Assembly (NCBI RefSeq): GCF_024330105.1
Contig: NZ_JANDHW010000003.1
Location: 1 to 64,000, forward strand
DNA: 64,000 nucleotides
DNA from: Coprobacter tertius
GTDB taxonomy: Bacteria > Bacteroidota > Bacteroidia > Bacteroidales > Coprobacteraceae
Reading direction: 5' to 3'
A program made the translations under genes and the position numbers. This document shows positions 16,038 to 26,800 of this stretch, piece after piece (the first letter of the stretch is position 1; each line of letters opens with the position of its first letter). Below the pieces are notes generated by a model, which saw nothing but the letters and a program-made list of their open reading frames with translations, ran no database searches and was not told the origin of the DNA.

Positions 16038-17477
16038 ATGAAAAGAAAAGTTTTTTTATTTTTTATTCTTTTTCTTTGTGTAGTAAAATGTATAGCTGTT
16101 ACCGGAAAGGCTATGGCCAGTTTGTTACAGCTTCCTGGTCTGAAGCCGGCATCTGTAGGTTATTGTTTGCTTTCGCCTGAGGGTAAAATTATAGATGCTT
16201 ATGCCGAAGAAAAGGTCTTATTGCCAGCATCGGTACTTAAATTGGTGACAACTTCGACAGTGCTCGAAATGTATGGGCCGGCTCATCGTTTTGTCACACA
16301 AGTATCCTATACCGGTGATATTTTTTCCGACGGAGTTTTACATGGTGATCTTGTAATACAGGGGGGAGGGGATCCGATGCTTGGTTCAGAGTTTGGTATT
16401 CGACCGGTAGATTCATTTTTACAAGAGTTGGTGATCGCATTAAAAGAAAAAGGAATAAAAAACATAAAAGGCCGAATTTTGGGAGATGACTCGTTGTTCG
16501 ATAACGAAGGTGTATCTCATAAATGGTTATGGGAAGATCTCGGTAATTATTATGCGGCCGGAAGTTATGGATTGAATTATCGGGATAATCTTTACCGATT
16601 GGTTCTTCGATCGGGAAAATCCGGTACTAAACCGTTGATTTTAAAAACGATTCCGGTAATGAAAGAACTCTCTTTTGTGAATTATCTTGTTGCAAAAAAC
16701 AATAATGCCGATAGTGTGTATATATACGGAGCCCCATTTTCCGACCGACGTTATTTATACGGATCTTTACCGGCAGGGCGTAGTTCGTTTACTGTTAAAG
16801 GTGATATACCCGATCCTGCATTTTTTCTGGTAAAGACAATTACTGATGCTTTGGTTGCGAATCATATTTCGGTTTCAGGTGCTCCCGATACTTATCGTCG
16901 GTTAGTCGAATCGGGTAAAAAGATACCCGTAGGGGGCGGTATTCCGATTCTTAGGTTCGAGTCCGATCCTCTTTCTCATATTGTTTCTATAACGAATAAA
17001 CGTAGTAATAATCTTTTTGCTGAAACTCTATTGAGACAGGTTGCATTGAAAAAGTATGATACGGCATCGGCTGGTAAAGGGATTAGTGTACTTTGTGAGT
17101 ATTGGAAAAGCAAAGGGTTAGATATTTCTGCTTTGCAAATGTATGACGGAAGCGGATTGGCTGTTACAAATCGGATTTCCCCTTTGCTTTTAGCCACTAT
17201 TTTGAAACAGGAGTCATGCAACGATGATTTTGTTTATTCTCTGCCAGAAGCAGGAGTGGAAGGTACTGTAAAGAATCTGATGAAAAATAGTGGTTTACAG
17301 GGAACTCTTTTATTGAAAAGCGGAAGTATGGCTGGAGTGCAATGTTATGCAGGGTATTATATTATTGCAAGTAAACGATATCCGATCGTATTTATGGTAA
17401 ATAATTTTACTTGTGGCAGAGCTGAGTTGAAGGCGGCTATCGAACGTTTCCTCAAATCGAGTTTATCTTTGTTGTAA
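16038..17477 (+). CDS. dacB: D-alanyl-D-alanine carboxypeptidase/endopeptidase (PBP4 family)
   Basis: The 479-residue serine peptidase of family S13 trims peptidoglycan stem peptides and cleaves cross-links in the periplasm. A signal sequence covers about residues 1-20. The catalytic triad motifs are S65-V-L-K68, SNN near 324 and K-S-G near 427 (KSG in place of the more usual KTG, common in this family). The large domain insertion between the first two motifs is present. I prefer the ATG at 16038 because the upstream ATG at 16008 lies within the promoter at 15988-16018. Confidence 0.92.
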   Translation: MKRKVFLFFILFLCVVKCIAVTGKAMASLLQLPGLKPASVGYCLLSPEGKIIDAYAEEKVLLPASVLKLVTTSTVLEMYGPAHRFVTQVSYTGDIFSDGVLHGDLVIQGGGDPMLGSEFGIRPVDSFLQELVIALKEKGIKNIKGRILGDDSLFDNEGVSHKWLWEDLGNYYAAGSYGLNYRDNLYRLVLRSGKSGTKPLILKTIPVMKELSFVNYLVAKNNNADSVYIYGAPFSDRRYLYGSLPAGRSSFTVKGDIPDPAFFLVKTITDALVANHISVSGAPDTYRRLVESGKKIPVGGGIPILRFESDPLSHIVSITNKRSNNLFAETLLRQVALKKYDTASAGKGISVLCEYWKSKGLDISALQMYDGSGLAVTNRISPLLLATILKQESCNDDFVYSLPEAGVEGTVKNLMKNSGLQGTLLLKSGSMAGVQCYAGYYIIASKRYPIVFMVNNFTCGRAELKAAIERFLKSSLSLL

Positions 17478-17582
17478 TTTTTATATTTATAGAATTTTAT
17501 CGGGTGATTAAAATTATAATATACTCGAAGAATAATAACCGGAATATTATGTTAATTTTGTATTGAAAAAAATATAAAGGAT

Positions 17583-18338
17583 ATGTTGCAGAATAATTCT
17601 GTACAAAAGATATTGACCGATATCGATGAGCTTCGGGAATTGATGATAGTAATAGAACAAACACCTGGTGCTCCTGAAGTTTTATATAAATTGGCTGCCG
17701 AAAAAGCCAATTTAGTAGTGGATGCGATAAAAATGTTGTCTCCTTCTAAGAAAGAGAATATCTCTACTGTTAAACCGGTTATAAAAGAAAAAACGATAGA
17801 ACCGGATTTTCAATCGGTTCCTGTGATGGATAAATTTTCCGATCCGGAAACAATTACAGTGAATGAGCATTTGGAAAATAATAGTCCGGAGGAGGAGACG
17901 CAGCCTCCTTTTATTCTCACAGAGGAAAGTTCGGTTAAAGAGGCTCTGGAAACAGAAATTACGGTTTCAGATGCCGGTAAAGAGTTAGCCGAAATTTCAG
18001 AAGAAAAAATTACTGATCCGATACGGCAAATTATAAAGACTGAAGAACGGTCGTCGGTAGCCGAGACGTTGGTATCGGCTGATGTTTCTCTTGATGAGGC
18101 GCTACAGCGTCGTCAGGCAAAAGATTTGCGAAAAGCGATGACATTGAATGATAAGTTTCGTTTCAGGAGGGAACTTTTTCTTAATAGTAGCGAAATGATG
18201 AACGCAACGATAGACGCTTTGAATGAAATGACCAGTTATGCTGATTCGTGCGCGTTTTTACAAAGCCAGTTTAGCTGGGATCCCGATAACCAGACTGTCA
18301 GTGATTTTATGGCTATTCTCGAAAAGAAATTTCTGTAA
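17583..18338 (+). CDS. Conserved hypothetical protein with acidic linker
   Basis: The 251-residue soluble protein has three parts. An N-terminal helical region (about 1-55) is followed by a low-complexity, Glu/Thr/Val-rich linker (about 60-165). A conserved-looking C-terminal helical domain contains DLRKAMTLNDKFRFRRELF and an NATIDALNEM stretch. It lies 12 bases before rsmI, so the two are probably co-transcribed. I have seen similar proteins at this location in Bacteroides but no function is known to me. Confidence 0.7.
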   Translation: MLQNNSVQKILTDIDELRELMIVIEQTPGAPEVLYKLAAEKANLVVDAIKMLSPSKKENISTVKPVIKEKTIEPDFQSVPVMDKFSDPETITVNEHLENNSPEEETQPPFILTEESSVKEALETEITVSDAGKELAEISEEKITDPIRQIIKTEERSSVAETLVSADVSLDEALQRRQAKDLRKAMTLNDKFRFRRELFLNSSEMMNATIDALNEMTSYADSCAFLQSQFSWDPDNQTVSDFMAILEKKFL

Positions 18339-18350
18339 ATAACAACCGTT

Positions 18351-19052
18351 ATGGCAAAATTATATGTGATACCGACTCCGGTGGGTAATCTTGAAGATAT
18401 GACGATGCGTGCTATACGTGTTTTGAAAGAAGTCGATTGCATATTGGCAGAGGATACACGCACCAGCGGAATACTATTGAAACATTTCGATATAAAAACC
18501 CGTATGCAGTCACATCATAAATTTAATGAACATCAGGCAGTATCCGGTATAATAGAACGTATAAAAGGTGGAGAAACGATTGCTCTTATTTCGGATGCCG
18601 GTACACCGGCAATATCGGATCCCGGTTTTCTTCTGGTTCGTGAATGCCGTCGGGAAAGTATAGATGTAGAGTGTTTGCCGGGGGCTACGGCTTTTGTCCC
18701 AGCCCTTGTTGCATCGGGATTGCCGAATGACCGGTTTTGCTTTGAAGGTTTTTTGCCGCAAAAAAAAGGTCGGGCTACTCGTTTGACCGAATTAGCTTCT
18801 GAAAAGCGTACAATCGTATTTTACGAATCACCTTTCAGGTTGGTTAAAACGCTTACGCAGTTTGCCGAGTATTTCGGTGACGACAGAGAAGCGTCGGTTA
18901 GTCGTGAAATATCGAAAATATATGAAGAAACAGTTCGTGATACCCTCTCAGGGTTAATATCTCATTTTACCGAGAACGAACCTAAAGGAGAAATTGTTAT
19001 AGTTGTTGCCGGGATGTCCGGTAAAGAAAAAAATAACGAAAAGACAGAATAA
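18351..19052 (+). CDS. rsmI: 16S rRNA (cytidine(1402)-2'-O)-methyltransferase
   Basis: The 233-residue enzyme of the tetrapyrrole-methylase fold uses S-adenosylmethionine to methylate the ribose of C1402 in 16S rRNA, tuning the decoding centre. Visible motifs are YVIPTPVGNLEDMT near the N-terminus, AEDTRTS, SDAGTPAISDPG near 79-90 and PGATAFVPALVASGLP near 108-123. It is somewhat shorter than the E. coli enzyme (286), as usual in Bacteroidetes. It follows the hypothetical gene by 12 bases and precedes a lipoprotein gene by 24 bases. Confidence 0.94.
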   Translation: MAKLYVIPTPVGNLEDMTMRAIRVLKEVDCILAEDTRTSGILLKHFDIKTRMQSHHKFNEHQAVSGIIERIKGGETIALISDAGTPAISDPGFLLVRECRRESIDVECLPGATAFVPALVASGLPNDRFCFEGFLPQKKGRATRLTELASEKRTIVFYESPFRLVKTLTQFAEYFGDDREASVSREISKIYEETVRDTLSGLISHFTENEPKGEIVIVVAGMSGKEKNNEKTE

Positions 19053-19076
19053 ACAGACATTTTAAAACGTAAGATT

Positions 19077-19958
19077 ATGAAAAAGTTCTTTTTATCAGCC
19101 TTGACGGCTGCTTCCGTTTTGTTATTCCTGGCTTGTACCAATCAGTCGACCGAGATGAAAAAATTGCAACAGGAGAACGACTCGCTGATTCAGGTAAATG
19201 CCCAGACAAAAGCCGATTTTGAAAGTATGTTACAGGTTATGAATGAAGTAGAAGACGGTTTTAAACAAATTAAGGAAGCCGAAAACTACCTCAATGTTCA
19301 AAGCAATGCCACTGGTGAAGTGAGTAAGACTACCCGTGAACGACTTACTTCTGATATGCAACTTGTTGCCGAGACTCTAAAAAGTAATAAAGAGAAGCTG
19401 GCTCAGCTTCAGTCTCAGTTGAAGAATAGTAAATATCAATCTTCAGAATTGAAAAAAACAATCGATCGTTTAAATACCGAAATAGAGAATAAGACGGCTA
19501 TGATCGTTACTTTGCAGGAAGAACTCGCTAAACGAGATATACGTATTCAGGAGCTCGATAATGCGGTGAATGATCTTTCTGGAAAGGTTAATACCTTGTC
19601 AGAAACTGCCGAGCAGCAGAAAAATACGATTTCTTCTCAGGAAAAAGCATTGAATACAGTATATTATGCTTTTGGAACAGATAAAGAACTTAAAGAACAG
19701 AAAATAATTTCTGGCGGTGGTCTTTTTAAAGCGAAAGATGTTTTAAAGGGCGATTTTAATAAGAACTACTTTACGGCGGAAGATATGCGTACATTAAAGA
19801 CGATTCCTCTCGAAAGTAAAAAAGCTAAATTACTGACCAATCATCCTGCTGGTACTTATACTTTTGTAAAGAATGCCGAGGGAATGCTTACATTCGAGAT
19901 TACCGATCCGTCTTCATTCTGGAGCCTTTCGAAATATCTTGTGATTAAAGTCGACTGA
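19077..19958 (+). CDS. Coiled-coil lipoprotein of unknown function
   Basis: The 293-residue protein has a lipoprotein signal with LFLAC as lipobox (cysteine near residue 20). A long coiled coil spans about 25-200, rich in Lys, Gln, Glu and Asn with leucine heptads. The C-terminal domain of about 90 residues starts at VYYAFGTDKELKEQKIIS and ends in SSFWSLSKYLVIKVD. This C-terminal pattern recurs in Bacteroidales lipoproteins of unknown role. It probably sits in the outer membrane facing the periplasm. It may be transcribed with rsmI. Confidence 0.78.
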   Translation: MKKFFLSALTAASVLLFLACTNQSTEMKKLQQENDSLIQVNAQTKADFESMLQVMNEVEDGFKQIKEAENYLNVQSNATGEVSKTTRERLTSDMQLVAETLKSNKEKLAQLQSQLKNSKYQSSELKKTIDRLNTEIENKTAMIVTLQEELAKRDIRIQELDNAVNDLSGKVNTLSETAEQQKNTISSQEKALNTVYYAFGTDKELKEQKIISGGGLFKAKDVLKGDFNKNYFTAEDMRTLKTIPLESKKAKLLTNHPAGTYTFVKNAEGMLTFEITDPSSFWSLSKYLVIKVD

Positions 19959-19983
19959 TAAGAAAATATAAATACCGATCGTT

Positions 19984-20025
19984 AGAGGTGCGGAAATAAC
20001 GGTAAAATGCTATTTTCGCATCTCT
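19984..20025 (+). terminator. Terminator after the coiled-coil lipoprotein
   Basis: Arms at 19984-19998 and 20011-20025 form a 15-bp stem with G-T pairs, followed by TTCTGTTT. It lies 25 bases after the lipoprotein stop. Confidence 0.6.
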
Positions 20026-20045
20026 TTCTGTTTAAAAATTTATTT

Positions 20046-20741
20046 ATGTCCGAATATAAAACCGTTTTTCTCGATCTTGACGATACTGTGTGGGATTTTA
20101 CAACTAATTCGAAAATTGCGTTGGAAGAAATATACAGGTGTTATTCACTCGACCGTTTTTATCCTACTTTCGATTTGTATTATAAAACCTATTCCGAGAA
20201 AAATACCGAGCTTTGGAATCTTTATCATCATGGCCGCATGACGAAGGAGATATTGGTTACCGAGCGCTTCAGATATCCATTACAGCTGGTCGGAGTGGAT
20301 GATACCGAATTGGCTAAGAGGCTCGATAAAGATTATCTTTCGGTATTATCCCGGTTACCCAATCTTGTTATGGGAGCCAGGGAGTTGCTCGATTATTTGG
20401 TATCGAAATATACATTAGGAATTATCAGTAATGGATTCAACGAAACACAATACCGTAAAATCGATGCTTCGGGTATAGGGCATTATTTTTCGGAAATCGT
20501 GTTATCGGATGAGATTGGCATAAATAAACCCCACCCTGATATTTTTAAAGAAGCTTTGCATAGGATGTCTATCGAAGCTGCAGATGCGATTATGATCGGT
20601 GATAATTATGATGCCGATATACGAGGAGCTATGCATTGCGGTATCGACCAGATTTATTTTAATCCTTTGTCGAAACCGATCGAAGAAGAAAAGCCGACCT
20701 ATGAGGTAACGTCGCTTTTAGAGGTCATGAAAATTTTATAA
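20046..20741 (+). CDS. YjjG-type HAD phosphatase (noncanonical pyrimidine nucleotidase)
   Basis: The 231-residue haloacid-dehalogenase-fold phosphatase carries D10-x-D12 (FLDLDDTVWDF), the motif II serine in IISNGF, the motif III lysine in GINKPHPDIF and motif IV GDNYDADI. The arrangement and cap domain length fit YjjG/TIGR02254 nucleotidases, which hydrolyse nucleoside monophosphates and help clear noncanonical ones. The start at 20046 is chosen because the extra upstream residues in the longer frame overlap the preceding terminator. The rhomboid gene follows after 16 bases. Confidence 0.85.
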   Translation: MSEYKTVFLDLDDTVWDFTTNSKIALEEIYRCYSLDRFYPTFDLYYKTYSEKNTELWNLYHHGRMTKEILVTERFRYPLQLVGVDDTELAKRLDKDYLSVLSRLPNLVMGARELLDYLVSKYTLGIISNGFNETQYRKIDASGIGHYFSEIVLSDEIGINKPHPDIFKEALHRMSIEAADAIMIGDNYDADIRGAMHCGIDQIYFNPLSKPIEEEKPTYEVTSLLEVMKIL

Positions 20742-20757
20742 ATTACACCCTATAATT

Positions 20758-21360
20758 ATGGTTACTTATATTATAATCGGTATTACTGTCGTTATTTCTT
20801 TTCTTTGTTTCAGTCGTCCGGTCTTGATGATGAAATTGTCGTTTATCCCTTATCGTGTGTTTAAGAATAGAGAGTGGTATCGTATAATTACACATGGGTT
20901 TGTACATGCCGATATGATGCACTTGTTGGTGAATATGTTCACATTTTGGTCGTTTGGTACTTATATAGAAAGAGGATTTATACAGATCGGTTTTGGTCAA
21001 ACGGGTTTTATCGCTCTTTATTTTGGCGGTATGATTGCAGCATCGTTATATGATTTGGTAAAAAAACGCAACGAACCTGCTTATTCATCTATCGGGGCAT
21101 CGGGTGCGGTATCGGCGGTATTATTCACATCTATCTTTTTCGATCCATGGGGTAAAATATTGTTGTTTGCCGTGTTGCCTGTTCCGGGTATACTTTTTGG
21201 TATTTTATATTTGGTATATTGCCAGTATATGGGCAAACAAAATAAAGATCATATCAATCATAACGCTCATTTCTACGGGGCGTTGTACGGTTTTATTTTT
21301 CCTATTTTGTTAGAGCCGTCGCTAATTCATGTTTTTCTGGCCCAGGTGAAAAATTTCTGA
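20758..21360 (+). CDS. Rhomboid family intramembrane serine protease
   Basis: The 200-residue protein has six hydrophobic segments. The catalytic serine lies in the GASGAVSAVL motif near residues 117-126, and the catalytic histidine in HNAHFYGALYGF near 168-179. HGFVHADMMHLLVNM near 45-59 is the conserved L1/TM2 region. It lacks an added cytoplasmic domain. Substrates are unknown. It is probably co-transcribed with the preceding phosphatase gene (16-base gap). Confidence 0.9.
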   Translation: MVTYIIIGITVVISFLCFSRPVLMMKLSFIPYRVFKNREWYRIITHGFVHADMMHLLVNMFTFWSFGTYIERGFIQIGFGQTGFIALYFGGMIAASLYDLVKKRNEPAYSSIGASGAVSAVLFTSIFFDPWGKILLFAVLPVPGILFGILYLVYCQYMGKQNKDHINHNAHFYGALYGFIFPILLEPSLIHVFLAQVKNF

Positions 21361-21381
21361 GCATGACGATTGTTAAAGTTA

Positions 21382-22290
21382 TTATTGGCAAATACTGATC
21401 ATTTCTCCATTTTTGTTGAAAAAATACCAGTCGTCGCTTTCCCAATAGTGATATTCGCCTCTTGATTCAGGAATTATTTTTTTCTTTCCGTTAAAAGTGA
21501 CTTTAGTCCGGCCGTCTTTAAAGGGATAAGCAAATGCGTATTTAGGTTCGAGAATGACGTTCCCTAATGTGTCTGCAAAACCGATCATTCCCTTTTCATT
21601 AACGATACGGAATACCCCTTCTGCTGCGATATCGGGGCTGTTATCGAATGAGTAAATGGTAAATAGTTCATTGCCATTTTTATCAAAAGCGACAAATCCT
21701 TTTTCTTTAAAATAAATGACACTGAAATATGCGTTTCGATATTGGTATCGGGGTATGTTATTAGAGATAGGGATTTGCGTACTGATAGTATCGGAGTTTA
21801 TTAGTTCGAGTGTTCGGTTCGATTCTGCATTTTCTTTTTTAAAGGCCTCGGTAAGTAGAATAAGTCTATTTTCGTTTTCTACCAGAAGATTGAATATTTT
21901 ATGTTTATTACTGGCGATTAATTGCCAAACTGTCGCGTCGTTATTACCGGGGATGCCTCTTTGTGTATAACGTTTTCCTGAATAAGTAATAAAAGAACTG
22001 GTTTTCCTCTTTGTTTTGAAGTGAGCAATTTCGAGTGAAAAAAATCCGTCACCGCTGTATATTTTGTTATATATGGTAAGTGTATAGCGGGATTCAGCTT
22101 GTTTATTCGATGGTATGATACCTTCATAAGTTCGTAGTAGCATTTTGCATGGAGTTTTTTCTTCATGACCTATTGTAATGGAGGTACTGTCGTCGGCTTC
22201 TCCTATTATTTGTGTGTTTTTCTTAACATTGCATCCGGTAATGAGAAACAAGAATAGAGGTATTGATATAATGTAGTTCTGTATTTTCAT
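21382..22290 (-). CDS. WG-repeat-containing lipoprotein
   Basis: The 302-residue protein starts with a lipoprotein signal ending LFLITGC (cysteine near residue 20). The C-terminal third has WG-type repeats: VNEKGMIGFADTLGNVILEPKYAFAYPFKDGRTKV resembles the KYGYID..G..VI.P.Y pattern. An upstream partial copy is seen in GFVAFDKNGNELFTIYSFD. The N-terminal half shows no known domain to me. It is convergent with the rhomboid gene. Confidence 0.75.
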   Translation of the reverse strand: MKIQNYIISIPLFLFLITGCNVKKNTQIIGEADDSTSITIGHEEKTPCKMLLRTYEGIIPSNKQAESRYTLTIYNKIYSGDGFFSLEIAHFKTKRKTSSFITYSGKRYTQRGIPGNNDATVWQLIASNKHKIFNLLVENENRLILLTEAFKKENAESNRTLELINSDTISTQIPISNNIPRYQYRNAYFSVIYFKEKGFVAFDKNGNELFTIYSFDNSPDIAAEGVFRIVNEKGMIGFADTLGNVILEPKYAFAYPFKDGRTKVTFNGKKKIIPESRGEYHYWESDDWYFFNKNGEMISICQ

Positions 22291-22419
22291 TTTATATAAA
22301 AAGTGAAATAATGACGAAAGTATAAAATTTGGAATTCGAAACCAATAGTTATGTATTATTTGTTGACTTTTATATATTTGTTTTTTATAAGAATTTCAAA
22401 GTGTTGATAATCTTATAAA

Positions 22420-22453
22420 AGGGCACAACGAATAATGAATTTCGTTGCACCCT
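22420..22453 (-). terminator. Probable terminator of the susCD operon
   Basis: AGGGCACAACGAA (22420-22432) pairs with 22441-22453 with two internal mismatches. On the minus strand TTTTATAA follows. It lies 34 bases after the SusD stop. Confidence 0.55.
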
Positions 22454-22486
22454 TCCGGTGTATTGTTGTTGAACAGTTTGATTTTT

Positions 22487-23833
22487 TCAGTTTTTCAAGT
22501 CGGGATTGGCTTCGATTGCACTTTGAGGTATTCTCAAAGTATAGCGTGTGTCATGATCTTGAAGAATATAGGTTTGTCCCTCGAGTTCTTTGGTAAGCTG
22601 TTCTTGTGTTGTACGTCTTAGATCGTACCAGCGGTGACCTTCCATTGCTAATTCACGTTGGCGTTCTTTTGCAATTTCTTTCAACATCTGATTTTTATCA
22701 GCGATGGCACTCAGTCTTGCCGCCTCCGATTCATAATAGGCCGGTTTGAGTCTGTTCTTGATCAGAGTTTTCAGATAATTAGCTGCAATATCAAGATGTC
22801 CTTCTGTTGCGGCGGCTTCGGCGGCAATGAGATAAACTTCGCTTCGACGGAATGTAACGCGTTCATCGATGGTAATACATTTATTTACGGTATATCCAGT
22901 CCAGTCGTCAAATTTATAGTAAAATGACAATCTCAGGTCATTTTCATTATACAAAGAAATAAGTGCGTTCGATACTGTGAAATCGTATCCGAAATCGCTA
23001 TCGAGGATACGTTCCATCGACTGTATGGCTTCTTTCGATTTATAATTAACTGGGGTAAGAGCACCTTCTGTGTTCAGATCTTCGAGTTGACTATTGATTT
23101 CCAATGCTGCTTTAGCCTGAATTAGTGCATCTGATGCATTTCCTTTATATAAAGCGATGCGAGCTTTCATAACGAGAAGCGATTCGCGTGAAAAACGATA
23201 ACGAATTTTTTCAGGTTGAGTTTCGGTTATCATATATTTATCGGCATTTTCAAGATCGCTTTCAATCTGATTATATACTTCTTGCATCGTCGATTTCGGG
23301 AAACGCTGTTCGATATCGATTTTTGTAGTCAGAGGAACTGTTTTCTGTGTCGCAGCCGTATTTTTGTCATAAACGGGAGCGTACATGTTCAGAAGTTCGA
23401 AATACATATAGGCTCGTAATGCATAAGCTTCTCCTAAAATTTGAGCTATCGGTTCGGAATTATCATCGGTCGCCTCAGGGCCGTTAGTTATTATTTCGTT
23501 GGTATAAAAAATGATTGTATAAAAATCTACCCATGGAAACTCATACGTTTTCGGATCGGGTGTCACATCATTCCAGATTGCGATATCTTTGTAACTTGAA
23601 TAAGAAGTAAATCCGAATTCGTCGTAAATTGGCTGTAATTCGTCAGAACGTACTGTAAGAAAACGTTTGTGCGACGGTAATTTCGAATATGCCGAAGTAA
23701 GTAAAGCCCTGTATTCGGATGTTTTTTCGGGAATAACCTGTCCTACGGGTTCGATATCGAGGTAGTTGCAGGCGCTCATACCGAGTAAAAGACTGCCGAT
23801 TATATATTTGTTTATATACTTAATTGTTTTCAT
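22487..23833 (-). CDS. SusD/RagB family outer-membrane nutrient-binding lipoprotein
   Basis: The 448-residue lipoprotein has the lipobox LLGMSAC (cysteine near residue 22) followed by NYLDIEPVG, the usual SusD start. TPR-like helices appear as ILGEAYALRAYMYFELLNMYAPVY near 130-154. The C-terminal family signature is AKERQRELAMEGHRWYDLRR near 386-405. SusD proteins sit on the cell surface as a lid over the SusC channel and bind glycans or peptides. It is 20 bases downstream of the susC-like gene. No glycoside hydrolase, protease or sensor gene is adjacent, so the ligand is unknown. Confidence 0.95.
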   Translation of the reverse strand: MKTIKYINKYIIGSLLLGMSACNYLDIEPVGQVIPEKTSEYRALLTSAYSKLPSHKRFLTVRSDELQPIYDEFGFTSYSSYKDIAIWNDVTPDPKTYEFPWVDFYTIIFYTNEIITNGPEATDDNSEPIAQILGEAYALRAYMYFELLNMYAPVYDKNTAATQKTVPLTTKIDIEQRFPKSTMQEVYNQIESDLENADKYMITETQPEKIRYRFSRESLLVMKARIALYKGNASDALIQAKAALEINSQLEDLNTEGALTPVNYKSKEAIQSMERILDSDFGYDFTVSNALISLYNENDLRLSFYYKFDDWTGYTVNKCITIDERVTFRRSEVYLIAAEAAATEGHLDIAANYLKTLIKNRLKPAYYESEAARLSAIADKNQMLKEIAKERQRELAMEGHRWYDLRRTTQEQLTKELEGQTYILQDHDTRYTLRIPQSAIEANPDLKN

Positions 23834-23853
23834 TTTCTTTATTTCTTAACAGA

Positions 23854-26800
23854 TTAAAAGGAAAGATTTACACCTACTGAAAATGTTCTGGCCAAAGGTT
23901 GTGCATAAAGACTTCCGTAGAGTTCGGGATCGAAATACCCTTTATAATTCGTACCGAATACAAAAGGATTACGAGCTTCTACATTCACTCTGGCAGAAGA
24001 AATAAATGTTTTCTTCAGAATCGATTGAGGAAGTGTGTATCCCAGTCTTATACTGCTCACACGGAGATAGCTGATGTCTTTTACCCAAAAATCGAGATAC
24101 CGGAATGAATTGCCGGGATCCATTCCGTTGATCCAGTCGTAGGCATATTTGGCATTGCCAGTACTTCCGCTTCCCAATAATGCGGGATATTTTCCTCCGG
24201 GATTCTGTGGTGACCAGGCATTCAGGATTTCTTTTGTGTAATTCATACCCGGATCAACTTTAGTCGGGTCATAAAATGCATCAGCTCTTACGGTTTGTTT
24301 AATATTGAAACTACAAGAGATCGTAAGATCGAAATCCCGGTAATTGAATCTGTTGATAAATCCTCCGCTGAATTTCGGGTCGTTATCTCCGGCATAAGTG
24401 AAAAGTTTTCGGTATTCATCTGCCGAAAGCCCAGATTCTACCGTGCCCCACATTCCTTCTTTCAGATCGAAGAATTCGGTATAAGAAACTTTTTTTCCGT
24501 CTTTCCAGAACATGGGTAAACCTTGCTCGTCGAGGCCTGCTGTTTTCAGTGCGAATACAGCATTCACAGGGTATCCCTCTAATGAGGGAGTATAGGAATT
24601 TTCTTTGATGTTGATGCGTTCTACTTTGCTGATATTGCGGGAAATATTAAAGTCGGTGCTCCATCTGAAATGTCGGTTTTGTATATTTATCGTCGAAAGG
24701 GAAATTTCGAATCCTTTATTGGTTACCCGAGCCCAGTTCATATTGGTATAAATGAAGCCGTTTTCCTGAGGTAGCGTGCGTAAACCGATGAGGTCTCGGC
24801 TGTCTCGGTAATATCCTTCAGCTGTTATATTTATTCTTCCGTCTAATATACCGAAATCGAGACCTACGTTATAATTGGCTGTTTTTTCCCAGCGTAATTT
24901 CTGATTAGGAGGAGAAGTAACCGTAATGACTTGTTCGTTGTTATCCGGCAGAATCGTGGTATTATTCCATTCTCCCATAACGTAAGGGGATGTATTTTTG
25001 TCGATATTACCTTGCAGGCCATAGGAAGCCCGAAGCTTCAGATTCGAGAGCCAATTAACGTCTTGTAAAAATTCCTCTCTGTTGATATTCCAGGCTGCGG
25101 AAGCCGACCATAAAGGAAGGTATCGGTATTTGGGGTCTACACCAAACAAATTTGAACCGTCGAAGCGAACGCTTCCGAAAGCCGTATATCGGTTATCGTA
25201 TGTATAGGAGAATGTTCCGTAATAAGACAAGAATCGGTTTTCGACAAAGCCTTTTTTGTATTGCTGATATAGGGCATTGTTTTTTTCGGTACTGGTTGCA
25301 GGAAATACAATCGGTTGGGTAGTCAGGGTTCTTTCGTCGAACCCGAAACCTTTGGTATGTATCTGCGTATTTTGATTTCCCCGCATTTCTATACCTATCA
25401 TAACATCAAAATCATGTTTTTGTAGAAATGATTTCTGATACTGAGCTTGTGTACGCCAGTTATACTGGAAAAAATCGGTATTCCAGTTTTGAATGATTCC
25501 GCCCTCAGGTAAGAAATACTTGAGTGAATTATCTTCTTTATCGGTATAACGGGTTTTTTCACGGTATTTTCTTGTGAAATAGGTTTCTTTAGCTGCGAAT
25601 TTTTCGGTACCGGTTTTATCGAGCTGTAATCCCAGTTGCGATTCTATCTTAAGTCCTCGTATAATTTTGTATTCGAGGTTGAAGACCGATTTAAACGAAC
25701 TGTTTTTTAGTTCGTAATTCGTATTTTTCGATTCTTCAATGAAATTAAAAGGTACATACCGGTCGCTGTAACCATCTATATCAGGATCATAAACATATTG
25801 TCCCGATGCATCGTAAACCGTAAGGTATGGATTTACATTACGGGTGTAACGTGCCGGGTTGGTGAAAGCGTCGGTATCTGAAATATAAGATGAACGTTTG
25901 CTCTGGTTTCCGAATAAACCGATGCTGAACGTAAGGTCTTTGGTAATTTTGATGCCGGTATTCATACTTAGGTTGAAACGATCGAAGCCGGTGCCTTTTG
26001 TCGTTCCTTGTTCGTTATAGTATCCGGCTGAAAAATAGTAATTTATTCGGTCGGTACCTCCGGATATACTGAGACCGTATTGTTGGTTGATAGCGGTTCG
26101 GTACAGGAGGTCACCCCAGTTGTCACCGGAGAACCGTAATGCGTTTATTTCTTTTTGAGCATCTGCGGGTAGAGATGCAAAGTTTCCGTCGTAATTGCCG
26201 AGTACGCCGTATTTTTTCAGAATGCGTCCTATATCTCCTTTTTCTGTCCGGTATTGTAATTCGGGATTGGCTGCGAGAGCGAGTTCGAAGTTTACTTTTT
26301 CATTAGCATTCATCAGGTTCAAACGATCGAAATCGGGTTTGGTAGAAATGAACGTTGCGGCATTTACATTTACTTTCAAGCTACCTGCTTTTCCTTTTTT
26401 AGTGGTAATAACGATAACTCCGTTTGCGGCACGGGCTCCGTATATGGCTGTAGCTGCAGCGTCTTTAAGTATGGTAATATCTTGTATATCATCGGGGTTG
26501 AGACCGGCGATAGAAGAATTGGTCAGATTGTCTATATTATCTTTGTCGGAAAAGTTGCTGGGAATATCTTCCTGTTCGAGCGGCATCCCGTCTACGACCC
26601 ATAATGGATCGACGGTTCCCGAAAGAGATGCGGTTCCGCGAATACGTATTCGATTGGCTCCACCGGGAGAACCGGAAAGGGGAGTAGAGACTAAACCTGC
26701 AATCTGTCCTTCGAGAAGTTGGTCGATTCCCGAAACGCCGATCTGTTGTATCTCGTCTGCATCGATTTTGGCAATCGAAGATGTTAATTTTCGGCGTTCG